This document shows, piece after piece, positions 26,075-36,186 of a stretch of 64,000 nt of DNA. Below the pieces are notes generated by a model. That model made no database searches and had not been told where the DNA came from. It worked only from the letters and a program-made list of their open reading frames with translations. Numbering within the stretch: the stretch's first letter is position 1; each line of letters starts with the position of its first letter. The DNA lies in assembly GCA_016717725.1 (NCBI GenBank), contig JADKFA010000002.1, positions 62,001-126,000 on the forward strand. The letters are read 5' to 3'. This DNA comes from Bacteroidota bacterium (GTDB lineage: Bacteria > Bacteroidota > Bacteroidia > AKYH767-A > OLB10). The position numbers and the translations under genes are program-made.

Positions 26075-28250
26075 ATGATGAAATCACTGTTGTTTATTAT
26101 TGGATTTCTGTTTTTGCAAATTCAAGTGGATGCGCAATGCAAAAAGATTTATTCTTTTGATACCGATCAATTCGGTGGTCCCTCTGCTAATGTAAAGTTC
26201 AATGGTAAACTTGTATTTAGTGCTTTTGATCCCTTACATGGCCGCGAACTTTGGTGTACAGATGGTACGGAGAGTGGCACTTTCATGATTAAAGATATTT
26301 GGACAGGAACAAATAGTGGAATTAGTGATTATTTTTCATACACTGCTTTTGTTCACAATAATATTCTTTATTTCAGAGGCGATAATGGTGTGCATGGTGT
26401 GGAGTTATGGAGAAGTGACGGAACCACGGTTGGAACTTATATGATCAGTGATCTCGCTTCAGGACCAACCAGCTCTGCTCCCGGTGAATTTGCAGGCGTC
26501 GATTCTATCGTGTATTTTACTGCAAATACAGGAAGTCAACTCTGGAGAACGAACGGAACAGCCTCAGGTACTTATTCATTAATGAGTTTTAATGTTGTTC
26601 GAGGACTCTTTGGATTTAATGGGAAATTATATTTTTCTGCCGATCAAAATAATACGGGAGAAGAATTATGGAGAAGTAATGGAACCGTAAATGGAACTTT
26701 TTTATTGAAGGATTTGAATGGTGTTGTTGGAACATCGCTTCCTTGTAATTTTTATAAAACAACCAGCACTCTTTTTTTTACGGCGGTTACCAACGATGGT
26801 TGGGAATTGTGGAAGACAGATGGTACCAACTCAGGTACCGTTATGGTGAAAGATATATTTCCAGGGGGCAACGGTGGCGTGATGGATACTTATTCTGAAA
26901 AATATTTTAGTCATATTGGTGACACACTTTATTTTGCAGCGAAAGATAATAACAGTGGTTACCAGCTTTGGCGATCGGATGGTACTGGAGCAGGAACAGT
27001 AGCTATATCTAATGTGCCAAATGGAATCTTATTAACCAGCCCATTTTCAATTGTGGAAGGTAATGTAGCTTTTTATAGTTTTTATTCTGATCGTTTTTGG
27101 ATGTATTCACCGAGTTTGGATTCGTCTTATTTAACCAATTATCCTGCATTCTACGCGTTAAACTTATATCCTCAAAAATATTTGTTCTTTGGTTCGAATT
27201 TATACTATGCAACTAAAGATACATTGTACGGAGCTGAAGTATGGATATCGGATGGCGTAAATCCCTCGAAGCGTTTGCAAGAAACTCATTTAGTCGATAA
27301 TTGGTATCCAGGAATACCTCTCGGATTTAATTCGATACTGGGTACAGTAGGAAGTAAATTAGTTTTATCTCAAGCCCGGAATCCATACGATGTTAGAATT
27401 CCATTTTTCGTTTATGATACATTAACTGCAAATACCTGTTTCCCTCCGTCTGTTATTGTAGGCGTCCCTGTTACGAGTACAACCATGCATTTGGTTTGGA
27501 ATAGAGTGGAAGAAACAACAACTTACCAAATTCGGTATAAGAAGTCGACTGATCTTATTTGGACTTTTGCCTCTACTAAAAAAAAGTTATTACTATTTGA
27601 ATAATCTAGACAGTACTGCAATTTATAATTTTCAATTAACGACTAATTGTTCAGGAGTAATTTCTGCATGGTCTGATACTATTTTCTATCAACCAACTTT
27701 TTTAGGAAACAATAATAATTATTTAAATCTATTGGCGGAAAGAGAAGAAGATTCTACCACGGTCCGACTCTATTGGTTAAAAACAAATCTAATTACGAAG
27801 GTTCAGTTTAGGTATCGTCCTTATGGCACCACTTCTTGGACTTATTCCACAAGCAATAATGGATACAAACGATTAACCGGTCTTACGCCCAACACTTTTT
27901 ATGAATATACATATCGTGAAGAAATCAATGGCATTTGGAACACTTGGTACTTCGGTTCTTTTTACTTTAATACTTCGGGCAGCACCACCACTTCTATCTA
28001 TGAACCATTCACCGATCTAGATATTTCAATTTTCCCCAACCCCACATCCGATCTCCTTCACATCAAATTCTCCGACCAAAAAAATTATCAATTGAAATTA
28101 TTGGATGTAGCAGGTAGAGTACTAAAAATTTACGATAACCTAAATACCGAAACACAAATTTCAACAAGTAGTTTACGTAGTGGAATTTATCTCCTGCAAT
28201 TTACGAACGACGATGGACTTGTTTACACGCAAAAAGTTTTAGTAAAATAG
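26075..28250 (+). CDS. ELWxxDGT-repeat surface protein with T9SS sorting domain (one frameshift)
   Basis: Signal peptide 1-20 (after VDAQ). At least seven repeats of the form ELWRSDGTxxGTxxxxD (GRELWCTDGTESGTFMIKDI, ELWRSDGTTVGTYMI, ELWRSNGTVNGTFLLKDL, ELWKTDGTNSGTVMVKDI, QLWRSDGTGAGT, EVWISDGV) suggest a beta propeller. Fibronectin-III-like segments follow (TTYQIRYKKSTD, KVQFRYRPYGTTSW). The C-terminal domain is IFPNPTSDLLHIKF to TQKVLVK. One extra A in the A8 run at 27578-27585 splits it into frames ending at 27604 and starting at 27567. T9SS would place it on the cell surface or secrete it. Confidence 0.88.
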
Positions 28251-28548
28251 AGAACGTACACGCTCTTTTGCTGCTAGCCCTGCAGTAGTGCATTTCATGC
28301 TGACTGCAGGGTAAACTTCTGGCTGCAAGCTTCTTGTTTTTTTTCGTGGCGAATTAATTCTAACTCCGAAAAGTATTATTTAGACCTATGCGTCCCTTGC
28401 GCCTCCCCCGCGTTCCTAGCGGTTAAATTATCTGTACTTTAAATGCTAGAATTCTATCTTCGTAAATTCGTGATTTCGGAGATTCGTAATTCGTACATTC
28501 GTATCGATTCGTTCCCGATAGCTATCGGGATCGTAACCTAAATAAATA
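28251..28548. other. Intergenic gap with degenerate repeats
   Basis: Contains CCTGCAG-flanked inverted sequence near 28280-28312, GCGTCCCTTGCGCC-type sequence near 28390-28420, ATTCGTA-like tandem units at about 28460-28512, and a palindrome copy. No domain-bearing frame is seen. Confidence 0.6.
28513..28530. repeat. TCCCGATAGCTATCGGGA palindrome, copy 2
   Basis: Exact 18-base copy, 18 bases before the stop codon of the minus-strand aminotransferase gene. Confidence 0.9.
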
Positions 28549-29742
28549 TCAAATCCTCCCCAAACTCTTCCCTAAATACTCAAACTGCTCCATCGAATTA
28601 TAAGCCTGCACAGAAATTCTCAATAATAATTTTGGATTGTTTTTATCAAAGTAAAATACCGGAACCTGAATTTTATATTCATCCATCAGTCTCTGTTTTA
28701 ACGGTGTGATCATATTGAAAAAATTGGATGGCGTTTCAGGATTATTTTGTACCGGAATACTCGCCAAATGTCCAATCATAGAATCAGGAGTAGGGATTTC
28801 AATATTCAATTTTTCGCAAATTAATTTTCTGGCTACTAAACAAAGTTCTCGATTGTTTTTTCGTAACTCTTTCCAGGTACCAAAAATAGTTTCCATGTAT
28901 CGTATGCTGTCTTTTAAGAGTAGATACGAGCTATAGTCGTCTGTGCCCGGCCATGTAAACTGGGCACTCCAATGCGCATCGGTACCTTCGTATAAATCGT
29001 TGTAATGTGAAATTTGTAAGGGACGAATTTTATGCTGCTTGTCTTTTCGAACATACATCAAAGCAGATCCTCGCGGACTACAAATCCATTTGTGACCATT
29101 GCCAATGTAGTAGCTGGCACCTAAACTTTCAATATTTAAATCAATCATTCCAGGAGCATGCGCACCATCAATGAGTACTTCAATTCCTCTGGATTCTAAC
29201 GCTTGTGTAAGTTTTTCAACAGGAAAAATAATTCCGGTTGCAGAAGTGATATGATCTAACAAAACAAATTTTGTTTTACTTGTAACTTGATTTAAAATTG
29301 CATTCGTTATTTCATCTTCACTCGAAATGGGAAATGGAATTTCGGCAACAACTAATTTGCATTTGTGTTTTTCGGCAAAGTATTTCAAAACATTTACACA
29401 AGCACCGTAGGCATGACTATGGGTTAGCAATTCATCTCCTGCTTCAAAGGAAAGAGAATTCAAAATGGTATTCGCTCCCGAAGTAGTATTTTTCATTAAC
29501 ACTAAATCATTCGCATTACAACCAACAAATTGAGCTAAGGCATTTTTATTTTCAATATATCTCGCTTCAAAATCCGTTACCAATTCTTGGATAGGATCCA
29601 GCTCGGTGCGATGTTTTATTTGCGTTTGCAAATCAAGAATAGCCGTCGGACAAGATCCAAAGGAACCATGATTCAGAAAAACAATATTCTTATCGTGATT
29701 CCAATGTTTTTCATGGATAGAGTAGGGTGGAAGTGAAGTCAT
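28549..29742 (-). CDS. Class V aminotransferase-fold PLP enzyme (isopenicillin N epimerase-like)
   Basis: A 397-residue fold-type I PLP enzyme. FLNHGSFGSCPTAILDLQ opens it as in isopenicillin N epimerase-like proteins. MKNTTSGANTIL, LLTHSHAYGACVN, VLLDHITSATGIIFPVE and IDGAHAPGMIDLNI follow, and the PLP lysine is in GNGHKWICSPRGSA near residue 217. The reaction cannot be fixed; family members act as epimerases, cysteine desulfurase-like enzymes or transaminases on amino acids. It is monocistronic. Confidence 0.88.
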   Translation of the reverse strand: MTSLPPYSIHEKHWNHDKNIVFLNHGSFGSCPTAILDLQTQIKHRTELDPIQELVTDFEARYIENKNALAQFVGCNANDLVLMKNTTSGANTILNSLSFEAGDELLTHSHAYGACVNVLKYFAEKHKCKLVVAEIPFPISSEDEITNAILNQVTSKTKFVLLDHITSATGIIFPVEKLTQALESRGIEVLIDGAHAPGMIDLNIESLGASYYIGNGHKWICSPRGSALMYVRKDKQHKIRPLQISHYNDLYEGTDAHWSAQFTWPGTDDYSSYLLLKDSIRYMETIFGTWKELRKNNRELCLVARKLICEKLNIEIPTPDSMIGHLASIPVQNNPETPSNFFNMITPLKQRLMDEYKIQVPVFYFDKNNPKLLLRISVQAYNSMEQFEYLGKSLGRI

Positions 29743-29893
29743 TTGTTGTGCAATTAAATCAAAGATAGTCGGATTTTAAATTTTTGGAGTATTTATGATT
29801 ATGGGCCGCTGATTTTTTATGATGATTAAGATTTTTTATGATAAAATCGTTCGCTTTTTAAATGTGGTGAGGATTCAATGCAGCAATCCCTTA

Positions 29894-29953
29894 TCGCGAA
29901 GCCTCGTGACACCATCCCGATAGCTATCGGGACACCATCGCGAAGCCTCGCGA
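29894..29953. repeat. CGCGAAGCC hairpin, palindrome, CGCGAAGCC hairpin
   Basis: TCGCGAAGCCTCGTGA at 29894-29909, TCCCGATAGCTATCGGGA at 29915-29932 and TCGCGAAGCCTCGCGA at 29938-29953, joined by ACACCA. Confidence 0.88.
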
Positions 29954-29957
29954 CACA

Positions 29958-30086
29958 AACTCACCAGCATGTCAACTCATCAACTTACCAACATGCCAAC
30001 TCACCATCCCGATAGCTATCGGGACACCAACTTGCCATCCCGATAGCTATCGGGACACCAACTTACCAATTTGCCAATTCCAGCAT
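29958..30086 (+). repeat. Octamer array interrupted by two palindromes
   Basis: Units such as AACTCACC, AACTCATC, AACTTACC, AACATGCC and AATTTGCC. Two ATCCCGATAGCTATCGGGACACC inserts (palindromes 30007-30024, 30038-30055) sit between octamer boundaries. Confidence 0.85.
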
Positions 30087-30136
30087 GTTCCCATCCAAAA
30101 ACCCTATCTTTGCCTAAAATCAACACCCCCACCCCC

Positions 30137-31363
30137 TTGTCAGATCTCAACCTTGTCGTTTCCACCTATGCTGGACTCGAGGACATCCTCGCCGAAGAAA
30201 TTCATGCCCTCGGTGGACGTGAAATTGAAGTGCATACTCGCGCCGTATCTTGCATTGGAGATAAAGGCTTTATGTACAAGGCGAATTTTTCTTTGCGCAC
30301 GGCCTTAAAGGTGATGGTGAAGCTATCTTCTTTTCCGATTCATACTGTTGTGGATTTGTACGACGGAGTTGCAGCGGTTGATTGGACCCAGTTCATGAAA
30401 TTGGAGCAAACTTTTGCAGTTCGTTGTATTTTGAATTCTGATCTCTTCGATAATAATTTGTATCCTGCGCTAAAAGCAAAGGATGCCATCGCCGATCAAT
30501 TCAGAAAGAATCAAGGATCACGTCCTAACGTGGAAAAAAATGATCCCGATTTGGAAGTGGTCGTTTTTATTTCTGGTGAAAAATGTCAGTTGTTGATTAA
30601 TTCATCGGGTACATCCTTGCATCAACGTGGCTATCGAAAAGAAGTAGATAAAGCCCCACTAAGTGAAGTGATGGCTGCTGGTATCATCATGCTGAGTGGT
30701 TGGGAACCCCACATTCCATTAATTGATTTTATGTGTGGCTCTGGGACGATTCCCATTGAAGCGGCATTGATAGCAGCTAAAATACCACCTGGAACTTTTC
30801 GTAAGTCGTTCGCTTTTGAAAAGTGGCTCGACTTCGACGAAGAATTGTTTAAACTCATTCGTGAAAAGCAATTGGAACGAATCGTTGAATCGGAAGTAAA
30901 AATTTATGCAAACGAATTGAATCGCTATGTGTTTTTAAAGGCTATCGAAAATGTGGAGTCGGCAGGTGTAGAAGATATGGTGAAATTATCATGTGGCGAT
31001 TTTCGTGATTTTGAACACGAGGAAAAAAGAGCATTTATTATCATCAACCCTCCTTATGGAGAGAAATTGGAAGTAGATGACTTAGAAAAGTTATATGCCG
31101 CATTAGGAGAAAGATTAAAACATCATTACGCTGGTTGTAAAGCATGGATTTTTACAGGGAGTCCTGAAGGTGCTAGAGCCATTGGATTACGTCCTAATCG
31201 TAAAATGAAACTTTTTAACGGACCACTTGAATGTCGATTGCTAGGCTATGATTTATTCGAAGGAAAAAAGAGCGAGCGCTATTTGAAAAATCAACCTATT
31301 GAAGAAAGTCAAGTAAAGGGAAAGAATCAGGATATAGAAGATACTCCAAATGAAGAAGAATAA
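30137..31363 (+). CDS. THUMP-domain class I RNA methyltransferase (RlmL N-terminal type)
   Basis: About 408 residues from TTG 30137. The ferredoxin-like/THUMP part starts LNLVVSTYAGLEDILAEEIHALGG and includes NFSLRTALKVMVKL, DWTQFMKLEQTFAVRC. The Rossmann part has GYRKEVDKAPLSEVMAAGIIMLSGW, LIDFMCGSGTIPIEAALIA (motif I), NELNRYV and catalytic INPPYGEKL. It matches the m2G-forming domain of RlmL that modifies 23S rRNA G2445. The frame stays open upstream to TTG 30071, but that stretch overlaps repeats and a TATCTTTG element (30105-30112), so the later TTG is preferred; the start is uncertain. Confidence 0.88.
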   Translation: MSDLNLVVSTYAGLEDILAEEIHALGGREIEVHTRAVSCIGDKGFMYKANFSLRTALKVMVKLSSFPIHTVVDLYDGVAAVDWTQFMKLEQTFAVRCILNSDLFDNNLYPALKAKDAIADQFRKNQGSRPNVEKNDPDLEVVVFISGEKCQLLINSSGTSLHQRGYRKEVDKAPLSEVMAAGIIMLSGWEPHIPLIDFMCGSGTIPIEAALIAAKIPPGTFRKSFAFEKWLDFDEELFKLIREKQLERIVESEVKIYANELNRYVFLKAIENVESAGVEDMVKLSCGDFRDFEHEEKRAFIIINPPYGEKLEVDDLEKLYAALGERLKHHYAGCKAWIFTGSPEGARAIGLRPNRKMKLFNGPLECRLLGYDLFEGKKSERYLKNQPIEESQVKGKNQDIEDTPNEEE

Positions 31364-31430
31364 GTTTATTCGCTATTTATTTTGGTAAGCAATTAAAATC
31401 GTCAATAAATAAGGAATTTAATCATTAAAA

Positions 31431-31469
31431 AAGCCAATTCAATTTAGCTTTACTAAATCGAATTGGCTT
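31431..31469. terminator. Bidirectional terminator between convergent genes
   Basis: 17-bp arms with one mismatch, AAGCCAATTC...GAATTGGCTT around a CTTTA loop. It is flanked by A-rich and T-rich sequence on both sides and lies between the THUMP methyltransferase and zinc-ribbon stops. Confidence 0.9.
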
Positions 31470-31491
31470 AATAGTTTTTAATAACTAATAA

Positions 31492-32310
31492 CTAATCTTT
31501 ATCAAGAATATTTGCATCTACTAAAATTCTACCGCAATGTTCGCAAACAATAACTTTTTTGCGTTGACGAATATCCAATTGACGTTGTGGTGGAATTTTA
31601 TTGAAACATCCTCCGCAAGCATCACGTGTAATAGAAACTACACCTAAACCATTGATTGCATTTTCACGAATACGTTTGTAAGCCGTTAATAAACGTGCTT
31701 CAATAATATCCGATGCTTTGTTTGATTCTGTTGATAATTCTAACTCTTCTTTCTCGGTCTCAGCAATGATGGAATCTAACTCACTTTTCTTGTTTGTTAA
31801 ATCAATTTTGCGTCCTTCTAAAGTAGATTCAGAGGCATCTAAAATTTGCTTCTTTGCAGCTAAATCAGCAGTGTATTCTTTGATACGCTTTTCACACAAT
31901 TGAATTTCCAATTGCTGATATTCTAATTCTTTGTTTAAAGAATCGAATTCGCGATTGTTTTTAACTGCGTTTTGTTGCGTCTGGTATTTTTTAATTAACG
32001 CCTGTGAATCTTTAATCGAATTTTTCTTAGCCTTGATTTGATCATCAATAGCTTTTACTTCTTCCGCATAATTGTTGATTCGCGTTTGTAAGCCTGCAAT
32101 CTCATCTTCCAAATCACTCACTTCCATCGGTAACTCTCCGCGAGTGATGCGAATGCGATCAACCTGACTGTCGATTAATTGTAGTTGATACAATGCACGA
32201 AGTTTGTCTTCTATGGTATTGTCTCCTTTGTCAATGCTTCGAACAATGGGCGTTGGCTTTTTGGGAGCTTCAGCAACTGGTACTTCTTCTTTTATTTTTT
32301 TAGCAGCCAT
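31492..32310 (-). CDS. Coiled-coil zinc-ribbon protein
   Basis: A 272-residue protein. Residues about 35-205 form a long coiled coil (DKLRALYQLQLIDSQVDRIR onwards). The C-terminal C4-type zinc ribbon has CGGCFNKIP and CEHCGRIL, two CxxC pairs 22 residues apart. This family (CT398/HP0958-like) is commonly paired with Nif3 genes in Bacteroidota and may act in RNA or envelope protein handling; the role is not settled. The ATG is 2 bases after the Nif3 stop, so the two are cotranscribed. Confidence 0.88.
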   Translation of the reverse strand: MAAKKIKEEVPVAEAPKKPTPIVRSIDKGDNTIEDKLRALYQLQLIDSQVDRIRITRGELPMEVSDLEDEIAGLQTRINNYAEEVKAIDDQIKAKKNSIKDSQALIKKYQTQQNAVKNNREFDSLNKELEYQQLEIQLCEKRIKEYTADLAAKKQILDASESTLEGRKIDLTNKKSELDSIIAETEKEELELSTESNKASDIIEARLLTAYKRIRENAINGLGVVSITRDACGGCFNKIPPQRQLDIRQRKKVIVCEHCGRILVDANILDKD

Positions 32311-32312
32311 TT

Positions 32313-33409
32313 TTAGTGGTAGTAAATTGGATTGGTGTTTGTCTCCGTGAATAGGACGGCAAAGGTAGTGAATTTTTCCCTTAGGTAATCACCAATTAGG
32401 TTGATTGTAAATTGCTCAGTTTCAAAGTGTCCGATGTCTGCGATGATGATTTTGTTTTCAGCATCAAAGAACTGATGGTATTTAAAGTCGGCCGATATAA
32501 ATATATCCGCTTTGGCTTTTATAGCATCATTCAGCAAGAAACTCCCTGATCCTCCGCAAACTGCAACCGTTTTAATGTCTTTTTTGATAAGGGCCGTATG
32601 TCGAACAATTTTAGCTTTCATTCGGTCTTTGATTAGATTCAGAAAATCTTCTGTTTTGATGGGTTTTTCCAGCTCTCCAACCATACCCGCACCAATATGT
32701 GTATGTAAATTGGTTAAAGAGTAAGTGTCGTATGCAACTTCTTCATAAGGATGTGCACTCTTCAAAGCCAAAAGTATCTCCTTCTCTTTCCAATTTGGAT
32801 AAATGACTTCTATTCGCTCTTCTTTTTCCAAATGGCGCTCTCCTTTTTGTCCTACATAGGGTTCACTGAGTTCATTGCCTTTGAAACTTCCATCTCCCGA
32901 AACACTAAAACTACATTCACTATAATTTCCAATATGCCCAGCTCCAGCATTGAAAATTGCATTTTTTACGACATCAGCCGAAGCTAATGGTGTAAAAGTG
33001 ACCAGCTTTTTTAACTGATTTCCCATGGGTGCCAAGATGCGGGTTTTTTGTATGCCCAATTGCTCACAAATTCGGGCATTTACACCTTGAGCTACATTGT
33101 CTAAATTAGTATGAATGGCATAAATAGCAATGTTATTTTGGATGGCTTTTATAATAACACGTTCAATGTAACTACTTCCTGTAATCTTTTTAATCCTGAA
33201 AAAACGATGGGGTGATGAGCTATTACCAAATTACATCCTCTTCGAATGGCTTCGTCAATTACCGCTTCTGTGGAGTCTAAACAAATCAAAGCAGACTGAA
33301 TAGTCATACTAGGATCACCTGTAATCAATCCCGAATTGTCGTACGATTCCTGTAAACGTAGTGGAGCTAAGCGCTCTAGTTCTTGAATTATTTCTTGTAG
33401 TGAAAGCAT
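32313..33409 (-). CDS. Nif3-like dinuclear metal-centre protein (one frameshift)
   Basis: The first frame (from ATG 33409, MLSLQEIIQELERLAP) has YDNSGLITGD and the ligand block IAHHPIVFSGLK. A lost base in the T5 run at 33187-33191 breaks it. The corrected reading continues KKITGSSYIERVIIKAIQ into the second frame, with ICEQLGIQKTR, an inserted domain of about 110 residues, CGGSGSFLLNDA and the second ligand set YHQFFDA and GHFETEQ. Corrected length is about 365 residues, normal for the long Nif3/YbgI form. Family members bind two metals and are linked to cyclohydrolase or cofactor repair functions without a firm assignment. Confidence 0.9.
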
Positions 33410-33469
33410 TTTGGCTGTATAAGGAGTCAAATTTACACAATGGGTTGGGATATTGATTAATTTTGACCC

Positions 33470-34546
33470 ATGCGAATGCTCTTGCTTCCCTTCAGTTGGA
33501 TCTACGGAATGATTATTCGTGTTCGCAATTTGGCTTTCGATATCGGATGTTTGAAATCAACATCTTTTAATATTCCTATCATCAATATCGGAAATTTATC
33601 GGTCGGTGGAACAGGAAAATCTCCCATGGCGTTGTATTTAGCTCAATTACTTTCTGAAAAGTATAAAGTGGCTATTTTGAGTCGAGGTTATGGTCGAATT
33701 ACTAAAGGATTTAAATGGGTTAATTCTCAAAGTACAGCTCGAGAAGTAGGTGATGAACCTATGCAATATTTTTATTCGGGACTTCCTTTGATGGTGGCTG
33801 TGTGTGAAAAGAGAGTAGACGGCGTGAATGAATTACTGAAAAGTGAAAATCCACCCGATGTAATTATTTTAGATGATGCCTTCCAACATCGATATATTAA
33901 ACCCGGATTTAACATTCTTTTAAGCGATGTGAGTCAACCATTTTATAATGATGTTATGTTACCTGCTGGAAATTTAAGAGAGCCAAAAAGTGAGAGTAGG
34001 AGGGCAGATGCAATTGTTTTTACCAAATGTAATCCATCCTTAGAAAGAGCAGCACAAGAAGTAGTAACATCAAAAGTTAAATTGACAACTAAGCAAAGTC
34101 TACACTTTTCGTATATCCATTACCGTGAGGAGTTGTTGGGGATGGATGGATCTTCACTGCAGATACAATCCTTGAAATCAAAGAGCGTTTTTCTCTTTTG
34201 TGGTATTGCCAACCCATCTCCCCTAAAACAGTTTATAGAGGAAAATTGTGATCAATTAAAAACCAAGTTTTTCCCCGATCATCATGATTTTTCGGTAGCA
34301 GATGCCATTCAACTGAAGAGTGAATTTTTAAGATTCGCAAAAACATCTGACCAACCCCATATTTTAGTCACTACACGTAAAGATCAAATGCGTTTAATGA
34401 ATAAGGAAATTCAATACCATCTAAAGGAATTACCTCTTTATGTGGTTGATATAGAGGTGAAATTTTTACCAACTACAAAAAGTAAATTAGATGAATTGGT
34501 CTTGAATTTTGTTTCAAAGGCTCCAAGAAGCAAGGATTCAATTTAG
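33470..34546 (+). CDS. lpxK: Tetraacyldisaccharide 4'-kinase
   Basis: A 358-residue inner-membrane kinase that phosphorylates the lipid A precursor at the 4' position. MLLLPFSWIYGMIIRVRN is the N-terminal membrane-associated helix. The P-loop is NIGNLSVGGTGKSPM (residues 38-52), followed by ILSRGYGRITKGF, VGDEPMQYF and DDAFQHRYIKP, all hallmarks of LpxK. It is divergent from Nif3. TAATTTTG at 33458-33465 is a possible -7 element that ends only four bases before the ATG, so the mRNA may be leaderless. Confidence 0.93.
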   Translation: MRMLLLPFSWIYGMIIRVRNLAFDIGCLKSTSFNIPIINIGNLSVGGTGKSPMALYLAQLLSEKYKVAILSRGYGRITKGFKWVNSQSTAREVGDEPMQYFYSGLPLMVAVCEKRVDGVNELLKSENPPDVIILDDAFQHRYIKPGFNILLSDVSQPFYNDVMLPAGNLREPKSESRRADAIVFTKCNPSLERAAQEVVTSKVKLTTKQSLHFSYIHYREELLGMDGSSLQIQSLKSKSVFLFCGIANPSPLKQFIEENCDQLKTKFFPDHHDFSVADAIQLKSEFLRFAKTSDQPHILVTTRKDQMRLMNKEIQYHLKELPLYVVDIEVKFLPTTKSKLDELVLNFVSKAPRSKDSI

Positions 34547-34632
34547 TGAGATTTAATAAATTAAGAATTGTACACGCTGATGATGGAATTCATAGATTTT
34601 AATTTTATCTTAGCCTTCACATATACAAAACC

Positions 34633-36063
34633 ATGAAACCACTAATTACAAAAATTATCATTCTGTTTACTATTTTACTTTCTTATTCGATTGAATCGGA
34701 AGCACAAGGGACTTATACCTCCCAAAATATTAATCTTCTTTCCGTTTGGGACAATCTAAATGTACCTGCAGAGCCAGGCTATGGCATCCGTTACAATGGA
34801 ATATGGGGTTGGGATGACGGTTTAGGTCATGAATATGCACTTCTTGGTGCTACAAATGGAGTTTATTTCATTGATATTACGAATCCAGCTCTACCCGTGG
34901 AAGCGGATTTTGTGCCTGGCCAACGTGATTCATGCATCTGGAGAGAAATTAAAACATATGATCACTACGCCTACTTAGTTTCTGACGATGGAGCGCCCAA
35001 TAGTTTTCAAATTGTGGATTTGCAATATCTTCCTGATTCGGTAAGCGTTGTTTATGACGGTACTTCTATCTTCGAAAGATCACATACTATTTTCGTGGAT
35101 GGAGATAAACTTTATACAGGTACTGTGAAAGGAGGGCAATTTTCAAGTACCGCTGCTCTAGCTGTTTTTAGTTTGACCAATCCCGTACAACCTACCTTGC
35201 TTAGAAAGTTAAATACCGATTACCCAAGTTTATTAAATAGTAATCAGGTGCATGATATGTATGTGCGTAACGATACGGTTTATGCTTCTTGTGGTTATGA
35301 TGGATTATTCCTTTTTAAATATAATACAGTTGCAAATAATTTTACTTTGTCAGGATCCCTCACTACTTACCCATCTCAAGGTTATAATCATAGCAGCGCA
35401 TTAACTGATGATGGGTCTACGTTGGTCTTTATGGATGAAGTTCCAAATGGCTTACCTGTTAAAGTGTTAGATGTAACTGATTTTTCTAATTTAACGATGA
35501 AATCTACTTTCAGTAGTAACGTGGGTCCCACTCCGCACAATCCCTTTATGGTAGGTACTACCTGTTACATCGCTTATTACCAAGATGGATTGCAAGTGTA
35601 CGATGTAAGTATTCCTACTGCGCCAGTTCGTATAGGATATTTTGATACTCATAATCAAACTGCTTTCGGAGGTCCTTATCCATCTCCAGCTTATCAAGGC
35701 GCTTGGGGTGCTTATCCTTATTTTCCTAGTGGAAATGTAATTGTTTCCGATATGCAAAATGGGTTGTTTGTTTTGGATCCAAGTCCGATGTTTACTTCTA
35801 TTAATGAAATTAATAATTCGAATTCCTTCTCTCTTTTTCCAAATCCATCTGCAGAAAATCAATTGGTAACTATAACATTAAATCAAACTCCAGCAGAGAA
35901 TGTTCGACTAGAATTAACCGATCTTCAAGGTAAAGTAATAATGTCTGATTTGAAATCTGGCAAGAGCTTTAATTTTTCTACCAAGGGTATGTCAACTGGT
36001 TTATATTTTGTTTCCATTATTTCGAATGATGGTCGCATCGTAAAAAAATTGATTGTTCAATAA
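34633..36063 (+). CDS. Choice-of-anchor B/LVIVD-type beta-propeller protein with T9SS sorting domain
   Basis: 476 residues. Signal peptide 1-24 (after SEAQ). NDIWGW-like start YNGIWGWDDGLGHEYALLG, then VYFIDITNPALPVEADFVPG, WREIKTYDHYAYLVSD and RSHTIFVDGDKLYTG, the pattern of choice-of-anchor B proteins with LVIVD-like propeller blades (LVIVD: DVSIPTAPVRIGYF). The C-terminal T9SS domain is LFPNPSAENQLVTITL to VKKLIVQ. It is probably surface-exposed; the ligand is unknown. Its last codons are duplicated downstream. Confidence 0.9.
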   Translation: MKPLITKIIILFTILLSYSIESEAQGTYTSQNINLLSVWDNLNVPAEPGYGIRYNGIWGWDDGLGHEYALLGATNGVYFIDITNPALPVEADFVPGQRDSCIWREIKTYDHYAYLVSDDGAPNSFQIVDLQYLPDSVSVVYDGTSIFERSHTIFVDGDKLYTGTVKGGQFSSTAALAVFSLTNPVQPTLLRKLNTDYPSLLNSNQVHDMYVRNDTVYASCGYDGLFLFKYNTVANNFTLSGSLTTYPSQGYNHSSALTDDGSTLVFMDEVPNGLPVKVLDVTDFSNLTMKSTFSSNVGPTPHNPFMVGTTCYIAYYQDGLQVYDVSIPTAPVRIGYFDTHNQTAFGGPYPSPAYQGAWGAYPYFPSGNVIVSDMQNGLFVLDPSPMFTSINEINNSNSFSLFPNPSAENQLVTITLNQTPAENVRLELTDLQGKVIMSDLKSGKSFNFSTKGMSTGLYFVSIISNDGRIVKKLIVQ

Positions 36064-36066
36064 TAA

Positions 36067-36096
36067 AATAGCCTACGGTTTCAATCGTAGGTTATT
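36067..36096 (+). terminator. Terminator, copy A
   Basis: AATAGCCTACG pairs with CGTAGGTTATT (one mismatch) 4 bases after the stop codon of the choice-of-anchor B gene. Confidence 0.75.
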
Positions 36097-36156
36097 GGTT
36101 TCATTGTATCGAATGATGGTCGTATTGTAAAAAAATCGATTGTTCAATAATAAAAT

Positions 36157-36186
36157 AATAGCCTACAGTTTCAACCGTAGGCTATT
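36157..36186. terminator. Terminator, copy B, bidirectional
   Basis: Perfect 10-bp arms AATAGCCTAC/GTAGGCTATT around a 10-base loop, followed by a T tract on the plus strand. It overlaps the last codons of the minus-strand Nudix gene. Confidence 0.85.

Larger units (their letters stand above)
29743..30136. other. Mosaic repeat region upstream of the THUMP methyltransferase
   Basis: Holds three TCCCGATAGCTATCGGGA palindromes, two CGCGAAGCC hairpins and an octamer array (AACTCACC-like). The elements sit in a common scaffold: CACCATC, variable core, GACACC. It ends in CCTATCTTTGCC, a promoter-like -7 sequence (TATCTTTG, 30105-30112). Confidence 0.75.
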
